From: Flavobacteriaceae bacterium
GTDB taxonomy: Bacteria > Bacteroidota > Bacteroidia > Flavobacteriales > Flavobacteriaceae
Reading direction: 5' to 3'
Length of the DNA: 64,000 nucleotides
NCBI GenBank assembly: GCA_002694465.1
Contig: NZMG01000054.1
Coordinates: 62,001 to 126,000 of the forward strand
In this document: positions 15,572 to 25,600 of the stretch, piece by piece
Position numbering within the stretch: position 1 is the first letter of the stretch
Layout of the letters: each line of letters opens with the position of its first letter
Translations under genes and position numbers: made by a program
The notes under the pieces: generated by a model
Databases searched by the model: none
Seen by the model: only the letters and a program-made list of their open reading frames with translations
Told to the model about the DNA's origin: nothing

Positions 15572-18500
15572 TTATTCTATAGTAAATGTTTCGGTTTCTT
15601 TGAAGGGTGATATCTTAATTTGCTCCATTTTTGAAGTAAACCTAATCCAGTCATTATTATAAAAGGCATTGGTAGTTTGCAACGCTTTTTCAAGTTCGTC
15701 CTTTGCTTGTTGTATTAATCGTTCCTCTGTGGTCGTAAGGCCCTTAGGACGACTACCACTATACCAATTCGCTATACCAATTCGTTGCATAACACTTACC
15801 TCTAGATTACGTGTAATGCCTTGACGCTTGTCTTCTTTACCAATATACAAAGCAACTATGGAATCGAGCTTTTTAATGACTTTGCCGCTTTCCTTAATTT
15901 CGTCTTTATATTTTTCTTTATCTTCTTTTTTCAGTTTTTTACTAAAATCTTCTACCTGTATTTTACTTTCATTCAATTGCTTTACTGCATCTGCAGCAAT
16001 TTGAGTCATTTTCTCAATGGTTTTACTAGCCGAATAACTTTCATTAATCGCCTTTTGGGAAATTGATAACCGAGGGTCACTTTCAACCCTAATCGAGACA
16101 GATGAAATTTTATCCATAAACTGAAGTTCAGCTCTATAATTTCCTGGTTTTACTTGTGTTCCGCCAGGTTCATTTTTTCTATCACGTATATTTCTTGAAG
16201 GTCTGTCGACCCCAGCCTCATCCATAAACCATCGCCATGAATAAATACCAGAACTATCGGGTAGTTTTCTTTTTAGCGTTCTTATTAATCGATCACCATC
16301 ATAAAGCTTTAGATATAAAGAATCTTTACTTGGACCTTTCGGTTTTTCAGAGTCATCTTCTTTTTCTTCATTTTCATCTTCCATTTTCTCTTTCTCTTTT
16401 GGCGCTTCTTTATTCTGAAAGTAATATTTAAAAATGGCGCCGTACTCTCTATTCTCACCATTATAAATCGCATCGGCTCCAAAACGACTTCCTGTGGGCT
16501 GTTGATAGGCAGCTTGATACGCTGTGGGTGGATTGAAAAGTTTAATAGCTTCATTTAAAATGGAAGTGTTTTTGGCAATTTCTCGCAATGGACGAATATC
16601 ATCCAACACCCAAGCAGCTCTTCCAAAGGTTCCAATTACCAAATCGTGTTCTCTTGGATGAATTACTAAATCTTTAACTGGTACGGTTGGAAAGCCTTTA
16701 GTCCATTTTTTCCAACTCTTTCCTGCATTTATAGAAACGTATAATCCATCATCGGTACCTAAGAACATCAAGTTTTTTTCTTCAGGATCTTCAATGATGC
16801 TTAGTGCATAACTTTGCACCTCATTTTCGTTAACTATGCGCTCCCAAGTTTTTCCGTAGTCCTTGGTTCTAAAAGCATAGGGTGCGTAATTAAACCTTCG
16901 GTAGTCATTGGCAACCAATAGGGCTTCCCCTTTCATTTTATTAGAGGCTTTAATTTGAACAATCCAACTCCCCTCCGGCAGCCCTTTTATATTTTTTGAA
17001 ACATCCGTCCAGTTTTGTCCTCCATTGGTAGTATAATGTACTTTCCCGTCATCGGTTCCCACCCAAAGCATATTTCTTTCAAGAGGGGAGGGTTCAATCA
17101 CCAAAATGGTGGTATAGTTTTCTGCCCCTGTAGCATCCATCGTTAAACCGCCACTTTCGTGCTGTTTTTGCTTTTCGGGATTGTTGGTAGTTAAATCTGG
17201 TGAGATTATTTCCCAAGTCAATCCTTTATCGGTGCTCTTATGTACAAACTGACTTCCAAAATAAAGGATGCTGTTATTAAAAGGATCGATATTTATGGCG
17301 CTATTCCAATTAAAACGAAGGTCCACTTCAGGATTTGGATGGGTTGGGCGAACGGTATAATTATTCCCTGTTTTCCAGTCGTAACGGCTAACATATCCCT
17401 GCTGACTCATACTCCAGCCGTATTGACTATCGTCCTTATCGGGGACTACATCAAATCCATCTCCAAAAGAAATTTCTTGCCAATAATCGTTTCTAATCCC
17501 TTGTGACTTCCAAACATAGGCGGGGCCTCTCCAGCTTCCATTATCTTGCATTCCTCCATAAACATTATAGGGAAATTCATTATCCACAGCGATGTGATAA
17601 AACTGAGCTACGGGAAGATTTCCTATAAATCGCCAAGTTTTCCCACCATCCTTGGTTATGTTTAAACCACCATCGTTTCCGTCAATCATGAAGTTTCCAT
17701 TTGAGGGGTGAATCCACCAAGCATGGTGATCTGGATGTACACCATTATCTACACCATAGGCTGGCATTAACTGTTCAAAGTTTTTTCCTCCATCTTCTGA
17801 AACATTTACATAGGTAAATACTGAATAAACCCTATTCTCATTTTGAGGATCTACATATATTTCAGAATAGTAAAATGGGCGATTTCCAATATCGTCTTTG
17901 TCGTTAATTTTTTTCCAAGTAAAACCTCCATCTTCACTTTTATACAATGCATTTTTCTTGGCTTCAATAAGTGCATAAATAATATTAGGTTTGTTTCTAG
18001 CAATGGCTATTCCAATACGCCCTAAGTCCCCTTTGGGTAATCCATCTGCATCGGTTCGTTGTTCCCAAGTTTCACCACCATTATGTGTAATGTACAGTCC
18101 ACTACCTTCACCACCACTTTTAAAGAACCATGGGTCACGTTTGTGTTCCCACATGGCAACAATCAATTTGTTTGGGTTTGTGGGGTCCATCACCATATCT
18201 GCTACCCCCGATTTATCATTGGTGTATAGAATTTTATTCCAAGTTTTTCCGCCATCGGTAGTTTTAAAAACGCCGCGTTCAGGATGAATTCCCCAAGGCG
18301 ATCCAATCGCACCCACATACACTATATTAGGATTTGTAGGATCAATAATGATTCGGTGAATATGACGAGTTTTTTCCAACCCCATGGATTGCCAAGTGCG
18401 ACCACCGTCCAAAGATTTATACACTCCGTAGCCACCATTTAAGCTATTTCGTGGATTCCCTTCACCAGTTCCTACCCATAGGACAGAAGGATTACTTTGC

Positions 18501-18778
18501 TGAACAGCTACTGCTCCAATTGATGCTGTAGGTTGGTCATCAAAAATGGGTTCCCATTTAATTCCTCCACCAGTAGTTTTCCAAAGACCCCCAGAGGCCG
18601 TACCTGCATACATAATATCGGGATTAGAAGTGACCACATCTATGGCAGTTACACGACCAGACATTCCTCCAGGACCAATATTTCTGGGTTTCATATCTTT
18701 TAGTAAACTCATGTCTAACTGTTGAGCCGAAAGGGAAGATGCGATACAAAAAAGCATCAAAAGAAAAATATTTTTCAT
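15572..18778 (-). CDS. secreted sortilin/BNR-repeat beta-propeller protein (glycosyl-hydrolase-like annotation)
   Basis: 1068 residues with a Sec signal peptide (IFLLMLFCIASSLSAQ). The first 720 residues contain repeated Asp-box (BNR) motifs, such as KSLDGGRTWQ, KTTDGGKTWN, HNGGETWEQ, KSEDGGFTWK and TTNGGQNWT, which form VPS10/sortilin-type propellers. The C-terminal third holds an acidic low-complexity stretch (EKMEDENEEKEDDSEKPK), an Ig-like strand region (GIYSWRWFMDEAG) and a helical end. Proteins of this family are often called glycosyl hydrolases, but I see no catalytic motif that proves this. They are usually exported and conserved in flavobacteria. It is in an operon with the DUF2490 gene. 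Confidence 0.85.
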   Translation of the reverse strand: MKNIFLLMLFCIASSLSAQQLDMSLLKDMKPRNIGPGGMSGRVTAIDVVTSNPDIMYAGTASGGLWKTTGGGIKWEPIFDDQPTASIGAVAVQQSNPSVLWVGTGEGNPRNSLNGGYGVYKSLDGGRTWQSMGLEKTRHIHRIIIDPTNPNIVYVGAIGSPWGIHPERGVFKTTDGGKTWNKILYTNDKSGVADMVMDPTNPNKLIVAMWEHKRDPWFFKSGGEGSGLYITHNGGETWEQRTDADGLPKGDLGRIGIAIARNKPNIIYALIEAKKNALYKSEDGGFTWKKINDKDDIGNRPFYYSEIYVDPQNENRVYSVFTYVNVSEDGGKNFEQLMPAYGVDNGVHPDHHAWWIHPSNGNFMIDGNDGGLNITKDGGKTWRFIGNLPVAQFYHIAVDNEFPYNVYGGMQDNGSWRGPAYVWKSQGIRNDYWQEISFGDGFDVVPDKDDSQYGWSMSQQGYVSRYDWKTGNNYTVRPTHPNPEVDLRFNWNSAINIDPFNNSILYFGSQFVHKSTDKGLTWEIISPDLTTNNPEKQKQHESGGLTMDATGAENYTTILVIEPSPLERNMLWVGTDDGKVHYTTNGGQNWTDVSKNIKGLPEGSWIVQIKASNKMKGEALLVANDYRRFNYAPYAFRTKDYGKTWERIVNENEVQSYALSIIEDPEEKNLMFLGTDDGLYVSINAGKSWKKWTKGFPTVPVKDLVIHPREHDLVIGTFGRAAWVLDDIRPLREIAKNTSILNEAIKLFNPPTAYQAAYQQPTGSRFGADAIYNGENREYGAIFKYYFQNKEAPKEKEKMEDENEEKEDDSEKPKGPSKDSLYLKLYDGDRLIRTLKRKLPDSSGIYSWRWFMDEAGVDRPSRNIRDRKNEPGGTQVKPGNYRAELQFMDKISSVSIRVESDPRLSISQKAINESYSASKTIEKMTQIAADAVKQLNESKIQVEDFSKKLKKEDKEKYKDEIKESGKVIKKLDSIVALYIGKEDKRQGITRNLEVSVMQRIGIANWYSGSRPKGLTTTEERLIQQAKDELEKALQTTNAFYNNDWIRFTSKMEQIKISPFKETETFTIE

Positions 18779-19075
18779 GTTGAAAGACCCATTAAGGGTA
18801 ATTTTGGAGATTAGTTTTTTTTCGAATTTTAAAGTTACTAAAAAAGTCTTTGCATTTCCCTTTAAGGTGGAAAAGACGTTTAAAAATTGACAGAAATTTT
18901 TGTTTCCTGAAAATTTTTCAGTGACATTTTTTCACTTTTAGCCAGAAAATGTAAAGGAAATATTAAAGAAATTTTAAAAATTTAAACGTTTGGATCAAAC
19001 TTGTACTTTGGAATATATTTTGCTTTTTTAAGAGTGAATTTATAAAATAATTGTTGAACTAAAATTTTTTAAGTT
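18779..19075. other. divergent promoter region of the BNR protein and hsp20
   Basis: 297 bp, very AT-rich, without a gene. Upstream of hsp20 the sequence TACTTTGG near 19003-19010 resembles the -7 consensus but with one spacer base missing, and TTTGG precedes it at an unusually short distance. Several GAAATTTT/AAAATTTC blocks occur but no perfect CIRCE-type heat-shock inverted repeat was found. Confidence 0.5.
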
Positions 19076-19552
19076 ATGAGTAATCTAATTAAAAGTGAAA
19101 GAAATGGAAGTTTGGCAAATACTGGATTAACTGGTACATTTCCTACTTGGTCCTCTTGGATTGATGAAATGTTTAGCAATGATTTGCCAAGCGTATTTAA
19201 ATCGAATTTTAATACAGGCTTAAGTCTTCCAAAAGTAAATATTTTGGAAACTGCAGAAGATTTTACGGTAGAATTAGCTGCTCCTGGAATGAAGAAAGAA
19301 GATTTCAATGTAGAAATTGACAATCAAGTACTATCAATTTCTTCTGAAATGGAGCATAAAAATGAAACCGAAAAGGAACATTATACTCGACGAGAGTTTG
19401 AATATTCTTCATTTAAACGCAGTTTCACACTACCAGAGTCTGTAGATGGTGAAAAAGTAAAAGCGAAGTATCAAGACGGTATTTTAAGCTTAGTGCTTCC
19501 AAAGAAAGAAGAAGCAAAGAAAAAACCAGCTAAGATTATAAAAATTAGCTAA
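19076..19552 (+). CDS. Hsp20 / alpha-crystallin small heat-shock protein
   Basis: 158 residues: a short N-terminal region, the alpha-crystallin domain from about 48 to 140 (PKVNILETAEDFTVELAAPG, then VEIDNQVLSISSE) and the conserved GILSLVLPKKEE motif near the end. Small heat-shock proteins form oligomers that hold unfolding proteins without ATP. The start at 19076 is supported by the Flavobacteriaceae-type opening and an A-rich leader. It stands alone with its own terminator (19580-19612). No signal peptide, so cytoplasmic. Confidence 0.94.
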   Translation: MSNLIKSERNGSLANTGLTGTFPTWSSWIDEMFSNDLPSVFKSNFNTGLSLPKVNILETAEDFTVELAAPGMKKEDFNVEIDNQVLSISSEMEHKNETEKEHYTRREFEYSSFKRSFTLPESVDGEKVKAKYQDGILSLVLPKKEEAKKKPAKIIKIS

Positions 19553-19579
19553 GTTTCTAAATGTGTAATTTTTTATGGG

Positions 19580-19612
19580 TCGCTTCCTTACAATTTTAAG
19601 GAAGCGATTTTT
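19580..19612 (+). terminator. terminator of hsp20
   Basis: TCGCTTCCTTA at 19580-19590 pairs perfectly with TAAGGAAGCGA at 19597-19607 (11 bp, 6-nt loop), followed by an uninterrupted T run. A strong intrinsic terminator. Confidence 0.9.
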
Positions 19613-19613
19613 T

Positions 19614-20375
19614 TTATAATATCTCTGCAACAGCTTTTATAAGGATTACAAATCCACTAAGTACCATAATGGCAATCACCCATCTTCTAAAGGAAAGTTT
19701 GCTCATCTTTTTTAGAATTCTCTTTCCGAAGTAATTACCTAAGGAGGCTCCTAATCCTAAGGCAATACCATAAATCCAGAGTTCCTTGCTCAATAACCCA
19801 AAAAAAGTATAGCCACTTACTTGAGAAAGGCCCAGAAAGAAGGATTGTGCTGCTTTGGTGGCCACCAATTCTTCTTTATCAATACCTACATTCATTAAAA
19901 AGGGATTAAGAATGGGGCCCATGCCTCCTGTAAAGGTTCCTATAATTGAAATAATAAACCCTAATGGAATAAAATACCATAAATGGACTGGAAATGAACG
20001 TTCCTTCTTTCCGAAGCGATACTGAAAAAAGGTACTAATTAAGAATAACCCAACAACTATTTGGATCCAATAAATTTTTGCTTCAGAAAAAAACCAAGCC
20101 GCTATAAGGGCACCAATCATAGCAGAGGGTACAAAATACCAAAATACCTTCCAGTTAATGTATTTCCAAAAAAGAGCAATCCGTGCGGGTCTGCTAATAA
20201 AAGCTCCTAAATTGATTACAGGGGCTGTTTGCGAAGTTCCTATAAGAAAATTAAGAATGGGAATTTGCATCATAGCACCACCACCACCGCTTATGGTGGA
20301 TAGGGTAAATGTGGCTGCTCCAAGAACAAACAAGCCAATGAGTAGCCAAATTGATATTTCAGTAAAAAATTCCAT
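19614..20375 (-). CDS. TauE/SafE-family membrane permease
   Basis: 253 residues with about eight hydrophobic segments and the family pattern GGGGAMMQIPILNFLIGT near the N-terminus, TGGMGPILNPFLMN in the middle and FLGLSQVSGYTFFG beyond it. Family members export sulfite, sulfoacetate or related anions, but the substrate here cannot be deduced. An intrinsic-terminator hairpin ends right at its ATG (GGGATTTTTTATG on the minus strand), so expression may depend on read-through or on a start inside the hairpin region. No metabolic partners are adjacent. Confidence 0.88.
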   Translation of the reverse strand: MEFFTEISIWLLIGLFVLGAATFTLSTISGGGGAMMQIPILNFLIGTSQTAPVINLGAFISRPARIALFWKYINWKVFWYFVPSAMIGALIAAWFFSEAKIYWIQIVVGLFLISTFFQYRFGKKERSFPVHLWYFIPLGFIISIIGTFTGGMGPILNPFLMNVGIDKEELVATKAAQSFFLGLSQVSGYTFFGLLSKELWIYGIALGLGASLGNYFGKRILKKMSKLSFRRWVIAIMVLSGFVILIKAVAEIL

Positions 20376-20400
20376 AAAAAATCCCGCTCGTGGCGGGATT
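20375..20400 (-). terminator. terminator after the LysM gene, abutting the TauE start codon
   Basis: AATCCCGC at 20380-20387 pairs with GCGGGATT at 20393-20400 (8 bp, 5-nt loop). On the minus strand it is followed by TTTTTT, whose end is the first base of the TauE ATG. It should stop transcription from the LysM gene. Confidence 0.75.
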
Positions 20401-20419
20401 AAAATTACAAGATAATTTA

Positions 20420-20797
20420 TTATAAATGAGGAATAACTAACTCTTGCCCAGGATGAATCACATCTGGGTTTGAAAGTAAGTTTCGGTTTGCATCAAAAAT
20501 AGCATTGTATTTCATGGCATTTCCGTAGTAGTGCTTAGCAATTTTACTTAAAGACTCTCCGCTAGCAACCGTATGTCTAGCATACACAGACTCATCTGCT
20601 ACTTTAATATCAGCCATAATATCATTTGGGTTTTCACCTCCAACTTTTTTAATCTCATCCCAAAGTAAGTTTTTGTGGTATGGCGTGGCTGCAGTTCCCC
20701 ACACTTTTAATTTTCCTCCTTCTTCTTTAACGTCGCCATCTTGGATGTTTAATTTCTCACCTAAATCGAGAACGCTTTGGTATTTTGCTTTAATCAT
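20420..20797 (-). CDS. LysM-domain protein with BON-like N-terminus (YgaU-like)
   Basis: 125 residues. The C-terminal 50 residues are a LysM domain (HTVASGESLSKIAKHYYGN ... DVIHPGQELVIPHL), which binds peptidoglycan. The N-terminal 65 residues (LDLGEKLNIQDGDVKEEGGKLKVWG) resemble a BON-like domain, so the layout matches E. coli YgaU/Kbp, a small potassium-binding BON-LysM protein. No signal peptide is visible, as in YgaU. Potassium binding is only a family-level possibility. Confidence 0.85.
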   Translation of the reverse strand: MIKAKYQSVLDLGEKLNIQDGDVKEEGGKLKVWGTAATPYHKNLLWDEIKKVGGENPNDIMADIKVADESVYARHTVASGESLSKIAKHYYGNAMKYNAIFDANRNLLSNPDVIHPGQELVIPHL

Positions 20798-20906
20798 TGT
20801 TTTGTAAATTTAAATTTCGATTTAAAGTTACAAATTTTCGTTTACGCACCCAATACTAGTGGGTAACTTTACTTAAAAATAATAGGGTTTTCGATGAACT
20901 GAAATA

Positions 20907-21974
20907 TTAATCGGCTATGTTTTTCTGAAAAGCACCACTATCTACATCCTTTATAAATGAAATAAGGCCAGGAAAGAAGTGTTCTTGGTCATCATATTGC
21001 GATAAATGACTACCGTTTGGGCAATGTAAATACCTTCCGTTTTGAACTTCATTGGCAAGCCATTCCATTTGTTTGGGGTCCATAGTGTCGTATTGTGCAC
21101 CAATAGAAAGAGTAGGTACAGTGATCGTATTCAAGGTATCTTTTACATCCCAGTTTTTTAAAGTAGCATCGCCTTTTACTCCAAATTCACTTGGACCTTG
21201 CATGGTAACGTATACATCGGGATTTAGATGTGAAAATCCTCTGTTAAGAGAATTAGGCCATTTTTCTGGAGGTAATCTTATCACGTGTTTTGGATAATAA
21301 TGCTGTACAATTAAATCTAAATATTCTTGATTCCCATAATCTTCGGCTGCCTCGTATTGCATAATTTTATCGAGTACCTCTTTGGGTAATTGTGGCGCTA
21401 GTACTTCTTCATTGTATTTCATATAATCTGGAATAGAAGGCACCATATTAGAAATGATTAATCCTTTTAGGTTTTCTTGATATTTTAAAGCGTATTCCAT
21501 GGCAAGAATACCACCCCAAGATTGCCCAAATAGGTAAAAATTATCATTAGTTAAACCAAGGGCTTTTCTCACTTGTTCAACTTCTTCAACAAATCGTGCG
21601 GTTTCCCATAAACTTAAATCTTTGGGTTGATCGCTATAATAGCTTCCCAATTGGTCGTAGTAATAATATTCAATTCCTTCCTGCGGAAAAAAGCCGTCAA
21701 AACTCTCGTAAATCTCATGGGTCACCCCTGGACCTCCATGTAATAATAATACTTTAATGGTGGGGTTGTTACCAATCCGTTTTGTCCAAACATTGAAGGT
21801 TCCTTTTGGGGTTTCAATGGGAATCATTTTAATACCGCCAGTGGCTTGATCATCTCGTCCTTCAAAGGACCAATAGGTGTTTTCTGGGCATTTTTTTTCT
21901 GAAGATTTTTCAGCATGTTGTTCACATGAAACACCTATAAATGCCATGAGCAAAATTGCAAATACCTTTTTCAT
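20907..21974 (-). CDS. alpha/beta-hydrolase, proline iminopeptidase-type lipoprotein
   Basis: 355 residues. Lipoprotein signal with lipobox Cys17 (FIGVSC). Alpha/beta-hydrolase features are the oxyanion motif HGGPG (79-83), the nucleophile elbow GQSWGG (S152), the Asp region (GAQYDTMD) and the C-terminal His (PNGSHLSQYDD). Together these match the proline iminopeptidase family (S33), which removes N-terminal proline or other residues from short peptides. The lipoprotein signal places it in the periplasm or outer membrane, where it could process imported peptides. It is not linked in an operon to a neighbour. Confidence 0.88.
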   Translation of the reverse strand: MKKVFAILLMAFIGVSCEQHAEKSSEKKCPENTYWSFEGRDDQATGGIKMIPIETPKGTFNVWTKRIGNNPTIKVLLLHGGPGVTHEIYESFDGFFPQEGIEYYYYDQLGSYYSDQPKDLSLWETARFVEEVEQVRKALGLTNDNFYLFGQSWGGILAMEYALKYQENLKGLIISNMVPSIPDYMKYNEEVLAPQLPKEVLDKIMQYEAAEDYGNQEYLDLIVQHYYPKHVIRLPPEKWPNSLNRGFSHLNPDVYVTMQGPSEFGVKGDATLKNWDVKDTLNTITVPTLSIGAQYDTMDPKQMEWLANEVQNGRYLHCPNGSHLSQYDDQEHFFPGLISFIKDVDSGAFQKNIAD

Positions 21975-22040
21975 ATGGAATTGGTTTTTATAATTGGATA
22001 AGTGAATTTACAAAAAAAAGGAGTTAGGTTACTTCCCATT

Positions 22041-22472
22041 TTAATGTTTGCTTTTAAATGTGAAAGCATATTCTGTTTCCCCATGCTTTTGAAGATATTC
22101 AAGTCGTTCTTTGCCTTCAGCAAGCGTAGGTATGTGCCCTTCTTCAATATACCAAAGCACCATATGAATTCCTTTTAATTTTGAAAACCATTCATTCTTT
22201 CGCTTAAAGATTTCTACATGATCGGTACTATAAACATAGTTAAAAAGGCTTTCGCGATCTTTCCAAACACTCATATTGGTTAACAACGCTGGGTCTTCAA
22301 AAACTTGAATAGCGTAGGCATTGTCACCTTCCTCATCGGTTAGTCTCCAAATAAATCCAGGACTTTTTTCTGCAAGCGCATTAATTCTCTCCGTGTTATT
22401 TACAAAGTCTGCCATAATGGGACTATCCATGGGAGCAATGGCTTGTGCAATATTGAGTTGTGCTAAATACAT
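22041..22472 (-). CDS. DUF3291 protein
   Basis: 143 residues. The open frame extends to a GTG at 22493, but the ATG at 22472 gives the normal family opening MYLAQLNIAQAIAPMDSPIM, so I prefer it. The DUF3291 signature follows: ALAEKSPGFIWRL, then NMSVWKDRESLFNYVYST and the end IPTLAEGKERLEYLQKHG. These are single-domain dimeric alpha-beta barrel-like proteins related to monooxygenase folds; no function is established. Cytoplasmic; it stands alone. Confidence 0.88.
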   Translation of the reverse strand: MYLAQLNIAQAIAPMDSPIMADFVNNTERINALAEKSPGFIWRLTDEEGDNAYAIQVFEDPALLTNMSVWKDRESLFNYVYSTDHVEIFKRKNEWFSKLKGIHMVLWYIEEGHIPTLAEGKERLEYLQKHGETEYAFTFKSKH

Positions 22473-22639
22473 TCTCGAAAAATAAAACGGCACCCTTTTT
22501 AAGTTAATTGACCAGCTGACAAAAACATTAAAGTTTTGGTCTGGGGAGACGGCCGGTCACTTAAATACAGGTGCCTTTTTTTAATGGTTATCAAATATAG
22601 TATAAACTATGTAATTAGTAAATGATAATTGCTCAAAAA

Positions 22640-25600
22640 TTAATTATGTCCAGAATGGCAACTACAGCCTCCATCCATAAACCCTTGGGTATCTTCGTGC
22701 CAAGGGAATGCTTGGTTGTATTTTTCGTTTTCCCAATAAAATGGAGCTCTCTTTTTAGGATGATTCCCAATTTCATCCATAGAATTAGCATCGTACAAAC
22801 GTCCATTTGCCATGACCATTTCAATAGTTTGGGTATTTTCTATATTTTCCAAAGGATTTTCCGAAAGAATCACTAAATCTGCAATTTTACCTTTTTTTAA
22901 TGACCCAATATCGTTTCCAGCTCCAATATACTTTGCGGCATTAATAGTAGCTGCTTGTAATGCTTCCAAAGGTGTTAATCCTCCTTGCGCAAGCATCCAA
23001 GTTTCCCAATGTGCTCCAAGACCTTGTAGTTGTCCGTGGGCTCCCATATTCACTTTTACTCCTGCATCACTCAATGCTTTTGTGGTATTAGATACCAAAA
23101 TATGGCCATTATCGTATTCTTCTTTAGGGACCATGGTTCTATGGCGGGAACGACTATCTATAATTGCTCTTGGAGTGAATTTTAAAAGCTTTTCATTTTC
23201 CCAAACATTATCTCTTTGATAAAAATAATATTCCCCATTTAATCCCCCATAATTTACAATAAGGGTAGGAGTATATCCAGTGCCACTTTTCCCCCAAATT
23301 TCCAAAACATCTTTGTAGACAGGTGCCACCGGAATATTATGCTCCACCCCTGTATGACCATCTATTACCATGGTAATGTTGTGATAAAAAGTAGAGCCAC
23401 CTTCAGGAACCACATTTATGCCTAATTCTCTTGCAGCTTTTAGTACTTGTTGTCGTTGTTCGCGACGTGGCTGATTATAGCTCTTTACACTCTTGGCACC
23501 AAAGGCTTTGGTACGGCGAATACTACTTCGAGCGTCTTCTAGATTGTTTACCAAGGCTTTAATATCCGCATCGGCTCCATAAAGTATGAATCCTGTAGAG
23601 TAGAGGCGAGGTCCTACTAGTTGTCCATTTTTTTGTAATTCTGAAAGGGTAAACACAGTTTCGGTATTGGCCGATGGATCATGGGCCGTCGTAACGCCAA
23701 AAGCCAAATTAGCCATAAACTGCCAATTTTGCTGAACAGTTAATCCATCCCTAAAAGCACCAATGTGCGCGTGGGCATCCACCAATCCTGGAATAATGGT
23801 TTTTCCTTTTAAATCGTACACTTTGGCATCTGTAGGAATAGTAATCTTTGAAGTTTCTCCTACACTTTCAATTCGATTTTGATTTACTACTAGTGTTCCG
23901 TTTTCAATAACCGAAGTGCCCTCCATCGTAATAATACGTACATTGGTAAACGCAATTTTCCCTGAAGGTTTATTGACGGAAGCCGTTAATCCAATTTTAA
24001 TTCCTTGGGATTGCATTTCGGGAACTTCCTTGGGAGAGTTGGGTAAAAATGTAAAACGATCTTTTAAATCATTGCTAAAATATTCATCTCCCAACGTCCA
24101 ATTCACTTTTTTACTATCGGCAGACCAATGCAAGCTGGTACCTGCATCTTTTGTTAATTGGGAAATGGGAGCAAAACTGGATTTATTATCTAAATCTATG
24201 GATTGACCACTCATAATTAATGGGGCAATGTACACTTTATGTAAATGTATAAACGCAATCCAATTGTTATCTGGGCTTGGTACTAAACGGTTGGCATATT
24301 TTGAAGAAATGTGTTCTTTTTCATCATTGCCGTTGAGGTTTACACTAATTAATTTTTTGGTTAGTGCCCCAAAATAGCTACCTCCCGTTTGTAAAAATAT
24401 TCGCTTTCCATCCTTACTGAATAAGGGAAACTCTCCATTTTCAGTTACCTTTTTTTCATTTCCTCCATTGGCATTCATGGTATATATTCCAGCTTCTTTT
24501 GTAAAGGAATGCCCTTGCGCAAGGTTTCCATTTTCTTTCTGAAAAACAATGGTAGAACCGTTTGGCGCATAAGAAGGGGTTCTATAAATACCTTTATTAG
24601 AAGATAGTTTCACCGGAGTTCCCCCTTGTAATGAAACTTTCATGATAGCACCCTTTTCTAAATCATTCCAAGTAACATACACAATGTCATTTCCGTTGGG
24701 TGAAAAAGAAGGTTCAAATTCAAAATCTGAAGAGGCTGTTACTCGCTGCGGTGTCCCATTGGGTAATTCCTTTTTCCAAAGATGTCCTAATGCTTGGAAA
24801 ACTAGTGTCTTTCCATTGGGAGAAGTAACCGCTTGACGAATCATTTTGGGAGTAAACGAAGTGTCTTCAATAGGAGTGTTAAAATGCACCGTTTCTGCTA
24901 AATCTATGGTAACATCGGCTTCAAAAGGGATGTTGGTAATAGCTAAGGTATTTATGTTTATCTTCAGAATTTTCCCTCCACTCCAAAAGACTAATTCAGT
25001 ATTATTAGGCATCCAATCGAAGTTAGGATAGACGCCAAATATGGCCCAAGCTTCTTGCTGATCTTTGTTTAAACTGTCATAAATTGGCCATTCTTCACCT
25101 GTTTCAAGGTTGTGGATGTATAATACACTTTTGGTACGAACACGTTTTACAAAGGCGAGCATTTTTCCGTCGGGAGAGACAGTAGGTCGCGCTGCTCCGC
25201 CAGGTCCTCCAGTGATAGTTTCGGTTTTACCATCTTCAAAACTGTAGCGTTGAATGGCATAAATTTGCTTATTTGGGTCTTTGTTATACTGAAAGTAACC
25301 TCCCGGATAAATATCCTCACTGTAGTAGAGATATTTGCCATCTGCCGAAATAAAGGGTTCGTTCACATCTTGCTGGTCATTTTTGCGTTTGGTCAATTGT
25401 AGACCGCTTCCACCCGTAATATGGTACTGCCACATTTCCCCGGCACCCACACTTCTTCTAGAAGTAAAATGTTTGCGTGCAATTAGGTAGTTTCCATCGG
25501 GAGTCCATATCGCATTATTAAGAAGTCTAAAATCTTCTTTGGTAATTTGTTTTGCATCGCTTCCGTCCACATTCATTACCCAAATATTATCACCACCGCC

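Noticed and set aside
15572..18778. glycoside hydrolase
   Set aside because: Family annotations often say so, but only Asp-box propeller repeats are seen; no catalytic glycosidase motif was recognised.
18779..19075. CIRCE heat-shock element upstream of hsp20
   Set aside because: No TTAGCACTC-N9-GAGTGCTAA-like inverted repeat was found; only AT-rich blocks.
22473..22493. GTG start of the DUF3291 gene
   Set aside because: The ATG at 22472 gives the family start MYLAQLNIA and the upstream residues are not conserved in type.
22490..22575. GGCACC/GGTGCC pair between the DUF3291 and amidohydrolase genes as a terminator or riboswitch
   Set aside because: Arms are only 6 bp and 75 nt apart, without a clear T run or conserved core for a known family.
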